Shown here piece after piece: positions 1 to 13,000 of a stretch of 64,000 nucleotides of DNA. Each line of letters begins with the position of its first letter. Within the stretch, counting starts at the first letter, position 1. The position numbers and the translations under genes were made by a program. This stretch comes from Notospermus geniculatus (taxonomy: Eukaryota > Nemertea > Pilidiophora > Heteronemertea > Lineidae). The notes beneath the pieces are model-generated. The model did not search any database, had not been told where the DNA came from, and saw nothing but the letters and a program-made list of their open reading frames with translations. The stretch spans positions 687,131 to 751,130 of the forward strand of contig NMRB01000016.1 in the NCBI GenBank assembly GCA_002633025.1, in the 5' to 3' direction.

Positions 1-1077
1 TTCATGGAGATTTTCCAGTTCTTTTCAGTGCATGGCCAAACAGAAGTTACGGTACCTTGTAGAGTAATTAGGTTGGCCAGGCGGAGTTTAGAATAACTGG
101 TTTAGTATACAGTAAGGAATGACCTGATGACATGCACAATTTCAAGTCTCCTGCCACTGAAAATGAAACAGTGGGCAGGGAAATGCTTGTTTAATAATAA
201 GTATCTTTAATTGCAGACAAAGGTGGTACAGAACCAGCAACAGTGGTGCCAACTGAACAGGGCCTCAAAAAAGTACCGATAAGCAATTCAGGGAGCAAAA
301 CCCACCCAGCTGTTCGAGCTGGACACAAATCAAGTTCAAATCGACCCAGACCTCAAGGGATGCACAAAATTGTTGCCACAGTCATTGTTATTACTCAACA
401 TATTGGAATATACATGTATAGGTAGTCATGAGTTGCAAAATGGCTCCTAAAAACATGGAAATGCCTGTTCCAATGACTAATATGGAACATGACAGAATCG
501 GTGGATATTAAAACTTTTCAAGCACGCATGGATGAAACAGGATTAGAAAGTAATTCATATCATACTGGAAGAATCTGGGAACAGGGGAGCTGTAAAGAGA
601 GAAAATGTTTAGGAAGAAATTGATCCCAGAACTGCAATCTAATGATAAGCTTCACACAAGAGTTAGACAATGAAAAAAAGAAACATTATATCAAATATAT
701 TGTATATCTTTATATAACCTTGTCCTAGAGGGCTATAAATAGCTTGTACACGTTTCAGACTACATGCTACATTGCACGTCACTTGTATTGTACATTCATG
801 CACAATCTTCATGCACAATCTACATGTATTTCTCAGTCCACACAATGTTATCTACATTCTAAATGAAAAATAGTGATATAGCAATGAATTTTGCTCGATT
901 GAATCCTGTAAGAAAATTAGCAGAGATTAGATTAAGTTTAACGTTTGATGCCACAAGATTTAAATTAAAGTACGTATCAAATGAGGCAAATGCAAATGAA
1001 CAAAACAAAATCAATATTACTGATTGAATAAACGGAAGACTGAACACAGCTGACGGTAAACATGTAAGTTTATTTGA
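1..1077. other. Left-edge spacer, no supported gene
   Basis: No conserved coding exon is recognisable on either strand. A splice-acceptor-like stretch ends near 215 and is followed by a short open frame, but that frame has no recognisable domain. The reverse complement of an AATAAA signal lies at 1069-1074, a few bases past the NCAPD3 stop codon, and may serve as its poly(A) signal. Confidence 0.5.
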
Positions 1078-4000
1078 CTATTTCTTTCTTGTTGAACGCC
1101 TTGTGGCTTTCCTTGTGGTACGACCAGACCCAGCGCTCTCTTCACTCCTGCTGTGTTTTGGAGTTGAATCTTCAGAGGATTCAGCAAGAAGTTTTTCTTT
1201 AGATGCATCGCCACTGCTGCCAGCCTTGCTTGGTAATTTAACATTCCATACCCTTGGCTTTGGACCTCTGAAAAACAACATCGCAGGGTTAAACTTTCAG
1301 ATTTAAATACAACAATTTAGTAGGGTAAAACAGACACGGATTTTGAGTGAACATTGACGAAAATTGGGCATCTAAAATGTTGAATGATTATCCAGCCAAC
1401 CCAGCCAACTTACTGTTTCATTGGCGATTCCAGACATAGTATTGGATATTCCTGTGGTGAGTTTTCATCCATTTGAGGTGGACTGTCTTTCTTATTCTTT
1501 TCACCACCGCCCCTTCTCTTGCTGCGAGTCACCCGGGGGATGGGAGATGGAGGAGCCATTGTCACCTCTCCGGGGTTGAAAGTTATGTCCATAATTGTCC
1601 CTGAAAGCAGTTCGGAGTTTGTTGGCAAGCTATATATTGTATGAGGCTTGTCATAGCTGAATGTAAGACTGGGAGTCAGTCAAAAGATCCTGTAAAGCAT
1701 ACTCTGCAGACACACTTAAAATATGCCTGCAGAGTATGGTTTTACTTACGATCAGGGGTACTGACGGCTCTTTCCACACATGCTAACTTCAGGTTCCGAT
1801 CAGTGTTGCTCCCTTCAGGGCTCTGGTCTGCTACTGCTGAAGGACGGCGATTAACTGCATTGTTGGGAGTTATTAAGGGACTCTCTCTCAGTGGAGGATT
1901 ATTGCCCATGACGGCTGACAACCTCCTTGCCTCTGCCATGGCTTTCTTGGCAGAATTCACGATAGCAACAGTAGACAATTGGGCACTCCTGCAAGAAGAA
2001 GAAAACGTGGTAGTATTCAACACAGACAAGTAGGCCTTAAGGCGTGTAGCAGAATAGGGACTGCTTACCTGGGAGTCCGAAGAGCAGAGCCAGTAAGTGC
2101 CATTACTGGGGCAGCATTCCTGGGTGTGACCAAACCTTTCGCCCCAGGAGAGGGCACCACTGCCGGGGATCTCGCATTAACTGCCATGCCTGTGGTTCTT
2201 CCAGCAGAGACTGGGGTCCCCTGAGCTGACCCTGGGGATCTTCCAGCTGGAATGGGGGTTCTTTGTTTTCCAGTAGCAGCAACTGTCTTCCTCTGAAAGG
2301 AGATATTTTGGTGGAAGCTGTAGAAAACACCCTTCAAAATCACATCATCTACCGGTACCCGGAAATTGTGTGAGATTTCTTTGTAAGGAAGGTGACAAAC
2401 TCCTGTCCCCTTTTGAGCAACTGTGACTTGAAATATTACAAAATTTGTTTCATACAGAACATTGGCAGAGGTACATACGTTAGCAGCAGATGCAGCCTGC
2501 TTCTGAGCCTCCATCTGGGCCTGCTGCTCCTCAAATTTTCTCTGATCAAACTCGATCTCCTTGGCGAGCTGCTTGTCAGCAGCCATGATGTCTGTGGAGA
2601 AAAGTCAAGACAAGTGTTAAAATTTCTCCTATTGAACAGATACTGTATTTATGACCTCATAATTCTGAAGTTTCAGTATAGCGAGAGGTATGAGAAACAA
2701 TATTGCTACAGATTGAAATGATTCCAAATGATTTTGACCTACCTTTCACTTCAGTCTTGTAGTCCTTCATCAATTCTCTTAAGTACAGCATCAGATCATT
2801 CTGAAGGGGGGACAGCTTCTTCTCCAGCTAAAGAATAAAAAAAATACTGAGTTCTTCAATTGCACAACCAAAGATAAAGTTGGATCTAAAAATTCTGCAG
2901 GTATTTTCAAATATTTGTGTTGAGATCGAAAGTTAAATCCAATATGGATTATACCAACTCAGATAAATATTCATCATGTTCATGAAACTCATTCTTACCG
3001 TGTGCTTGAGAGCAATGATGACAGGTAGAACATTCTCAATGAGATTCTTCTTCATGATCTCTGTGATGATCACTTTCTTGGCCTTCTCCACCAGAGCTGT
3101 CGCTGCTTCCTGTTCATCAAAGGCCTCCTCCTGTGGCTTGGCCTTCATTGACGACAACTTGATTTCCTGAAAACAAGCACCATATCCAAAAACTAAGAAA
3201 CGAAATGAAATACCCCTTACAGATGTGTCCTGTGCACTTACTTAATAACAGAACAGTAAGTGTCCTGTGCACTTAATTTATATAACAGAACAGCAGAGTG
3301 CGTCCAGTGCACTTACCTTGCATGACAAAATTAAATAGCCAGTGTATCCAGTGCACTTACCTTGCATGACAAAATAGCCAGTGTACTTACCTTGCACGAT
3401 AAAATAGCCAGTGTGTCCTGTAACAAAGGGCTGCTATCCACATCGATGGGCATGTCACCTTCAGCCATCACACCAAGAACATCCTGCACCAGCTTCCTAC
3501 TCAAGTTGAATCGATTCTCATCAGTCATGTGGTCCAATAAGAAATGGTAAATCGTCATACGCTTTCTGGAAATGAACATTATTTCAATTGTAATGAGTTA
3601 CTCATTACAATTGAAACTCAGAGTTTGGTCAACTCAAGATTTCCAAAGCAAAGTCATGAGATGATTCAAGATCCACTTACGCCGCATTTTGTTTCCCTTT
3701 TAACGAGAACCTTTTCTTCTCCTTGTCCGACTGGGGGAACTTATTATACACTGGAATACAGGAAATGATAAAATACAAACTGTACAAAATGGAACTTGCA
3801 AAAACTGTGTGGGATGCACTGAATTTGTCAAGCTTTTGCTTGATCAGACAGTTACCGGTATTTCATCAGGTAAAGTCACACCTCCACAAGAGAGCTTTCT
3901 CATGCCAGTTGATCATCAATGGACGATTCACTATTCTTGGTTTCCCCACTGCTTGCACCACGATCAACACAAGCGACTGCTCATAGTTTTCTACACTACA

Positions 4001-7000
4001 GTTGTGTTGCCCATAATCTGAAACAGAGCCAACGAACGGGAGAAAACCGTCATGTTGAGGAACATTTTATGCCATCATTCCTTACCATTGTGATCCTCAT
4101 AGGCGTTGAAGTGGAAAATACACTCAACGAAATGCTGGTAGAACATGCCAGGGTTTCTGTGGATGAACAGGTTCACCAGGCAGAACTCAGCTGGAAAATA
4201 AACGTCAAATGTGGTGTCTTCTTGTTTTCATATCAAAGTAAAAGTAAAAAGATCATACAAGCAGAAATGAGAACAAAATGGAGAATGACTCACTGAATTC
4301 CCGGATCTCCTTCACCTCGTCGACCAACCCCATGATGAAGCGGTAGAATAGTGTTCCCTTCCACTTCAGATAGTCTTCCTGCCATGGAAAGTTTTAAAAT
4401 GATAATCAGGGTTTGGTATACGTTGTACAAGTACATATACCGAGCTTGTCTTGACCCGCACATGGAATTTCCCTGGTTGTGTCCTGTACTTGTATCACTA
4501 ATATTCGTGGCCACCTCTGTGGGTAGTTGGTAGGCCAATGTAAAACAGTAGAGGACTAACCAAGTAACAATCAAATCCATCAAATTCTGTATCTTACCTG
4601 GAGCAAATGGGTAATTAGAGTCAGAGTCTGTTTCCTCACTAAGGCATTTTCATCCTTGACACACGTGGCAATGTTGGCCACATAGTTGTTGATCAGAGTG
4701 GTGTACCTGATACATAGGTCACACATTATGATCATGACGTTATTTCGGATGACTGGGTCTGTTGATGTCTCAAGCTCACGGGCCAATGCTGGGACAACTT
4801 TCTTTGCTAAGGACTCATTCTGCAGACATAGTTTACCTAAAAGATGCAAATGAGATTTGTCTAGAGCTACATGTATCTGCCTCTCAAATACTGAAAACAT
4901 TGTACATATTTTCCTTAAACTGCAATATACAGGGTGCGCATCATACATGTAGTTTGAAAAATAAAGTAAAGTTGAAATGTCTGTGGGATCTGATGCAGCA
5001 ATATTGATTGAAAAAATATCAGTAACCTACCCAGGGTGATAAATGCATGTGCTCGGATGCGGGAGGGCATTTTAGATCCAGAGAACTGGCTAAGGACCTG
5101 AGTGGCTGGGATTCCCTGAGTTGCTGACTCCTGACTTGAGCTCTGTCTCTGGCTACCAACAGCATCTTGCGAGACAGAATTTAATTCTTGGGAACTTCCA
5201 TCTGCAGAATTGAAATGGGATGTTTTACAGAATTCCATAGTCAATATTTTATTGAAGCGGTTTCATGTTAAATGCGTAAATAAGAAATAAGAATGCAAAT
5301 ACAGGTACTTACCAACCGAAGTAATACAAGGTGCAGCAATCAAACTCTGTATGAGCATGGAGATCCTCTCGGGTGTACTATTTGGGCAGAGTTGTGCAGC
5401 TTCACCAATGGTGAACAAATGGCAAATGATAAGATTTTCATCGCCCGGGCCCTCGGCATTTTCATTCAGAATGACATGAGAGAGATATTTATCAGAGACT
5501 TTGAGCAAGCTGCTACACCATTCTGTCATGTCTTTCCGCCCTTGGCTCTCCTCTTCCTCACTGGCAGTGTACAGCTGAAAGTCAATCATACTGATGACTG
5601 GTTTTGCTGTCATGAACAGGCCTACTGGTACTTTGTCTTGCAAGCAGCTTTTTCAAAGCTGCTGTTCTAGGAATGCAACCTTTAAATTCTAAGGGCCGTA
5701 TGCACGGGTCGGACTTTAGCCTTAAGTATAACTAAAGTTAGACTTTCTCTTCGCTTGAAGCATTGAGAAAAATCAGACTTTAACGTAAGTGTGGCTGAAG
5801 TCTGACCCGTGCATACGGCCCTAAGATACTGAGATGAGAACTGTGAAGTGTGAGCTGAAACTTGACACTTTAGACAATACAGGGCAATTTGTTTGTAATG
5901 TAANNNNNNNNNNNNNNNNNNNNNNNNNNNNNNNNAAAAAAAAAAAACTGAGGGAGCTATTTAACTTCATCACTTCAGAATAAAACAGTCTTCAAAAACC
6001 ATCGTAAGTTAACTTTTTTTAAACTATCTAACCTTTCAGACCTGGATACAAGTATTCACTACTCAACGGTACTGGTTGATTTTGAGGCCATTGAGTGGTT
6101 TTCATGCAATCGGGTCCCAATTGAGTGTGGAAGAAGAAGAAGAAAGAAATAAAAATTTCCTACCTACCCAGTGATATCAAGATGGTCCCTACATTGATAT
6201 GTAGGGACCATAATAATGTGTGGGTTTATAGTGCCTTTTACATTTAAGTGTCAAGGCACTTCACAACATTATTACCCAGCCTATGATTCAGAAACCTTTC
6301 TGTAGAAACCAAGGGCAGCCACAATTCGGCGCACACGATGGACATTTCAGGCCAGTTGAGAGTTACAGAGTTCATCAACATCAGATAACGAAGTCTATGA
6401 GGATGACCTCTCCTGACATCTACAGAAAAATATCCAGTGTCCCAAATCAACTTACGTCCAGCCAGTTTTGCATGATCCTGCCAATAGTCAAGGACAACAT
6501 CGGGCTTGAACTTGTTTACAGACGGTGCCATCTCAGCCAGCAACATCCATGTGGCCTAAAAAGCACATATGCGATGAGTTTTGATGAGGCTCTAAAGAAC
6601 CAGATGGAGTGAAAATGTTGTTCAAGAAATGACACCTTTGCCAAAGATTCTGCAAATGATGGGGAGCAGAGAAGACAGGCCACTTGTCAATTTAATCCTT
6701 TCCTCCATTACAAAGGCAGTGCCAAACAGATGACAACCTACCGTGTTATTCTTGGTGCCCACATGTGTGATCAGTGATGTCATTAGTGAAGCCTTCACAC
6801 GTTTCTCTTTGGAGAGTTGGTGGAAGGATTTCTGAAGATAATGTCTGGAAATGCAGATAGTGAAATATCACAAATGGAACCATATTAAACAATAAGAAGA
6901 TGACTGGATTGCCAGTTGTTGCTTCGTCAGCCCCTCTCAGGGCCTAGTAGCCCACTGAACAACTCCACCATTTGAGAGTTTTCTTGTGCAAGTTGACGAG

Positions 7001-10000
7001 AAAGTTAACTAGACATACATGTATTCATTCTCACCTTAGCTCATATCCCTTGACACTGGCAAGAACGTCAAGCATCTGCCAGACCATATCATGACTCTCG
7101 TCAACCGTCCTGTTAAATGGGACAATGTTTCCCAGGATGGTATCTTCCAGGATTTCAATGCATTTGGTGGAGATTGAACTCTCTCTGTCCATGACAAGAC
7201 GCAGGACGCCATCCAGCCAAGCCCTACAAAAAGAGGAGGATTTTCTTGTATTGTATGGTATTTATTATTGGCCCTGGTAAGCATTGAAGAAGCTATCACA
7301 AGCAACTCGTGTTCATCACTTGGATAGGGTTTTTACAAGCCCTGCAAGGCCACCATGGGTTGCGTCCCATGCGACAGACTTGAAGAGTCAGGGATGAAAC
7401 CCTGTACTCGAACCTGGGACTTGCCGCTTGCGAAAGCAAACATGATCACCGCAAAGGTATCATAACTGACAACACAATCATTTCCCAATTTGAAAGTTAG
7501 AAATTCTTATCAATATGTGCATCGGTTGTCGACTTGACTAGAAAACGAAGCCATCCCTACCATTGTATCTTACTGTTGAGCGGTAAAACCTGGATAAGCT
7601 CAGTCAGCGATTGCATGGCTTGTTTTCTGACCAACAAGGCAGGGTCACGGCACCGATTGTGAATGGTATCAAGGTCCTGAACAAAGAAAATTGACATTGA
7701 CATTGACATTGACATATTTTTATCAAATTTCAAGAAAAGATGAGGCAATCAGAGCAAGAGGACTACCATGCCTCAGGTCCATAGTTAGATGACGCAACAA
7801 GTATATCTACTTACATCCTGATTGAAATTTATCGAATCCAATCTTATGATGTTCTTCAATGCCTGAATTGCCACTTTTCTCACTCCAACCTTCTCATCAA
7901 GAGCTCTGCTGCGTAACATGGACGTTACACCTTGGCCATCATACAATGCTGAAAGTAATCAGACACACTAACTGCTTGAAAACGGTATACCCGCATAACC
8001 AAGTTTGTATGACTCTGAGCAGTGCCAAATGGCAGTATTTACTTACAGATATCCATGGCTGTCATTAGCTGTATAGCTCCAGGTGTGGAACCAGTGATAG
8101 GAGCAGATGGAAGCCGGTTTCTGTTGACTTCTTCATCATTGTTCTTTGCTGCTTCTTCTTCTTCTGCATTATTGTTTGGGTCCTCACGTTTGTCATCTTC
8201 TGGAAATTATATGTAGAATTTGAACTTCTTGAGGACAACAATGGCCAGTCCTGAAGGTGTCCTTAATAGAGAGGTTCCACTGTATGTCCAAAATGATGGA
8301 ACTTTAGACTTACCGGTGACATTTTTCTGTCTGTCAGCATCTGGTGTAGGAACAACTCGTGTCTGGGGCTGCCGGCCCACAGCTCGTGGTGTCACTGTAT
8401 TTCGTATGGCTGTCAGAATAGCTTCATCTTCAGATTGCACAAAACTGGCAAATGCACCAATGGCTCTTGTCCGCACACTGATAAGAAGAATGAAGCAATG
8501 AAAATATCAAAATACACTTTTCCAGTTAATATGCTAAGTTTTCCATATAAGTATGATGCATACGATACCGGTATTGAGATAATTACACCAAAGAACTTAG
8601 AACTTGACCACAGTATTTGTTGAAAATCTTGAAAAATACTTACGTGGGAGCGACATCTGAGCATCGCATCAAGATCACCTTGATTAGGAAGATGTTTGAA
8701 GTAAAGCCAGCTATCTCAGGGGGTAGGGTGTCATCTAGATTTCTCTCCTTCTCATTCAAAAGCATGGCAATGATGTCAACGGTGAAACCACGATAACTCG
8801 CCTGTAAGAAGAACATGATGAGTCAGCACCACTGAATCTGAGAGTGACAGACAAACAGTTATTGCCTTGTAGGCAGAAATTAACCAAAAAGTCTAAAATG
8901 ATACTGCATTACCTTTTCATTTCTGGATAATTTGTAGAACCATTCAATCAGCTTCGCATATGGCAGTGGTGGAAATTGCTTCATAAGCGTGATGACCACG
9001 AGCGCCACCTTGCTCCTGTAATCAGCCTTATCGGGTACTTTGACACACAGGTGCTGAATCAAGGTCCTCGCTGGCGTGTGGGCCACTTCTCCAAATCGAC
9101 GAATCAAGTGGCTGAAGACAAGGAATGGATCATACTTCATGAGAACTCTGTGCGCGTTCTTCATAGAGGTAAAATGCTCATATCTAATCTGCTTCTTAAG
9201 CAGAATATCTTCATGGGACTTCCGCTCTTACAGTTACGAAACTACCAGGTAACACACTGCTAATGACTTTCACTTGCCAGACCTTATCCTAATTTTCATT
9301 CATGTCTGTAGAATTGACTTGACTGGAATCCAAATCAACTCTGACACATGGCTTAAAACATCCATGATAGAATCAAACAGATCCTGAGACCCCCTCACCT
9401 AACAAATGCCAAAGCATGTTCCTTAATCAGCACGACAGGCCTCGGGATTGTCTGTGCAGCTACATTTTTGTTCTCACCAATCAACATCAGCAACCCTGGC
9501 ATCAAATATTTGAAGATCTGAAATAAAGCCAGAACTCACTGAGAGCTCAGAACGGTGTCTCCCCATTTCGCCTACACCCATTCCGCCTATTACTTGAGGA
9601 TTACTTAAGCAAGTGGAACCTTCCTGTTGAGTGCACCTTTGGGACAGGTTGTCCTCAATTGAAAAGTGTCCCCAATAGGTCACAATGAACAGACATCACG
9701 AACAGACCAATCGGGATTGAAATATGGTCTCTTTTGAGGTGTCCTGCTGGTACAGTGTGTCCATGAAGGAAGGTTCTACTGTACGTTTAAGCAATGATGT
9801 TAAAGCAAATGATCTTGATAGAGTCAATTCAAATCGTCATCAAAACTTACCCCTAGGATGATTGTGGAGACATCGCCATGCATCTCATTGCAAAGTAGGC
9901 GGAGACCCTGGCAAAAAAAAGAAATCAATCCTTTTTTAAATGGTCGATTTTTGAACTTCAGAAAATATCTCTTGGCTAAAGAGCATACACATAAATGCAT

Positions 10001-13000
10001 GTTCAGCATGAAGATGGCCATAAATGTAAACAAGCATGTTGGGCCCAACACTGCTCAGCATTAGAGGGCCTAAGCTAAGGGCTTATTAGGGGTGCATTGG
10101 AAGGGGGCCTGTAAGCACTGCATGTAGTGAAACCAGTCAGTTATGCCAGAGAAGGGTTTACAAGTCTAGTCCTTTGGCTAGACTTGGAGTGGACTACAGC
10201 ACTTGTTTCAATTTGTGAATGAATGAAGTATTGTTTGGATTCAAATCAAATTCTGAGTGAGTGATTTCACAGAAATCCGGGACTAGAAACTTAGCCTAAA
10301 TTTAACACAGGTTCTCTCAAACTCCTCATTCGTTCTCTGAAGGAAAATCAAATACTCCAGAAGTGAAAAATGCCAGGCAAGAAACCCAATCATCTACTGA
10401 AGACAACGGACTACCCTCTATTTAGTGAAGGTCACCTGTCTGACCCTGATGGCAAGACAGATCAGAAACTGGCGACGCATAGCCAAGGAACTTGGTCTAA
10501 ATGACGAGAATATGAAACAAATTGAACGGCATTACCCCAACAACCACAAGATGCAGGCATTCTATGCTTGTTCTGTATCGGAATCAGACAAACGATTGGC
10601 CGACAGAGGCAAAGGTGGCACGTCTGGTGGAAGTGTTTGAAGAAAAGGGTGAGATGAGTGCACTCAAGGAGTTGATAGATAAGGCTGAGAGGCTTTCAGT
10701 AAGTAATTATGTATCGTCCTTAGGAAAGCAACTGATTCTGTTTTAAAATTCACTGGGTCCATTCACTGAAAAGTCAATCAATTTCATTCTCAATTGACTT
10801 CTTTTGCAGGTACATTTCTAAGGTACTGCCCAACTGGCGTCCCCTAGTGACTGCACTAGGATTTGATGAGAACAGTCAGGAACAGATAGCGAAGCTATAC
10901 AAATGGAAGAAAGATCGAGAAAGCCTACAATGTGTCCATCTACTGCAGATGTGGAGAAACAATAACAATATTTCCATAGAACATAACATTGATCATTTGT
11001 CCAACTGTCTGAAGCAGATTGGCAATGAGCATCTTTTCGATGATTGTAAAAAGAAAGAAAAACTCTGGATTTTGATATAATTTTGGAATTTTACAGTTCT
11101 TCGGTTGGTGATGGCAAGCAGCATGCATGACTTGGCAAACTCTCCAATCGCATATTTCTAAAATATTGATTTTAAACTTTTGTTTTCATTTACTGAGGGA
11201 TATGTCGCCTTTGACAATTTGGCTGCCACCCAGATGATAAACATTGTCAAATGAAATGAAAACAACGTGCCTATTGGCACCTTGGTAATCCATTTTAGGA
11301 AACCTACAGCCTGTTCTATACCAACATTGCATTGGATTATCTCTAACCAATGCAATACAATCAAACTGAAAAAGGTCAGTCATTTTGATTTTGCCTGTTG
11401 CATTGAGATTATGAACAATGATCAATAAAAGTGACACCACAGTTGCTTCTGAAAACAAGAATCAACACTTTAAGTGCCCATCAAAATTGCCATGGCAAGT
11501 GACAATGGCTTACATTGATCTCAGAACAGTCCATAACTAAAGGAACATAACCAAAGACTGTGTCATGGTTATTGGCCAGGATACCACGTTAATATTCTTA
11601 CAGTGAATAAACCAGGTCGATCAAATCTCACGGGCACCATAATTTTCTTTGGTAATGATTTTTTTAACATATGACTTGATGATGGCTAATGAAATTCGCT
11701 CCGAAGGAATCAATTCTTGATTTGATGGGAGGTTGCTGTGAATGGATTAATGCATAAATGTCATGATGTAGTCAAGCTGAAGATTACCCGGTATGTGAAC
11801 GATACCATTTCTCCTTCAATGGTAAATTAGGTAAGTTCTAAAAGGCCTCATTTCATTTTTTGCATTTTCCAACTGGGGTAGAAATGCACTGAACTAGTCC
11901 AGGTCAAAATGTGCTTTTTCACCCAAAAAATGAAATATGCTTTTTCACCATCCAAAAATGTGCTTTTTCACCAAAAGGCGGCAATATTCATTGGATTGGA
12001 GTTGATCTTTCTTTTTCTCCTGCAGGATGTTCACAAACATGAAGAAAACTAGCCCACAGAAATCCACAACTGCCACTACTGGTATGCACATTTCCACAAA
12101 CGTCGGCATCATTGGTCACCAATGGAAAAAGAAGATGCTGGTGTATATCACCCCACTTGGTGATCGCCACATCAAACGGATGGCGAGGACACTGCCAGAC
12201 TGGGAAGTATTGGCCAGGAAGCTGGGGATGACCGAGGACATGATACAAAACATCAGAAAAACGAACAATGTTGAACTGCAGAAGATTCTCATGTTTATGG
12301 AATGGCGGAAAGGGGTGAATGTGTGTTTGGATGAGAAAGTAGCAATTCTGGCAAAGGCTTACAGAGACTTGGGAATGCAATCTCAACTGGATGATCTGAG
12401 GTGGACAGAAAAGCTTTGGATGAACTACATCTGACTCTGAGTGTCCAGGAAATCTGTCATCCCCATGCAAAAATCATTTACTCTCAGCATAAACTAAGTC
12501 ATGAGCCATGCATGCCATGAAATCTAAAAACTTGGCTCAAGCTTTTATACAATACATGTGTGTCGGACAATTTTGTATGTCAAATGTAGGAGCAACCAGA
12601 GCCCCCGTGGCAACCGATCCGGTCATAGAGAGCGTCCTCTCTATCACATCCAGGCCGATCAGGAATCAAACCCCCGAACTCAGAGATGGCAGGCGCTAGA
12701 TTTCCACTGCACCATTCTGACGCCAGTGGCAGCCTCTGCCAGTGCCATGCCACTTTTTCATCATCGACAATGCTCGAACATAACCCATGTAATACTCATA
12801 CAATGAGCACTGAAACTATTGATGAACTGCAATAAATCTCAGTCACATTTGAGTGATCGTGAATTGAACACATGATCGATGTATTCAAATCATTTCAATA
12901 TGATTCCTGCACTAATTGTTCACTGGGATAAATAAAGCACGATGAGGCATTGAGTCGACTAGATATGGTGTGTGTTTGTGTTTGTGATTTGAGGGTAAAC

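Noticed and set aside
1641-2224. Plus-strand open frames opposite NCAPD3 C-terminal exons
   Set aside because: Antisense shadows of genuine NCAPD3 exons on the minus strand; no domain.
2293-2478. In-frame coding reading between two NCAPD3 exons
   Set aside because: The frame stays open, but donor and acceptor sites flank it and the protein alignment skips it, so it is treated as an intron; a retained-intron form is possible.
6244-6455. Possible NCAPD3 exon ([14 protein letters not shown] frame)
   Set aside because: It lies where an exon is expected, but the match to the family is weak and no convincing splice pair was found, so it is not listed as an exon.
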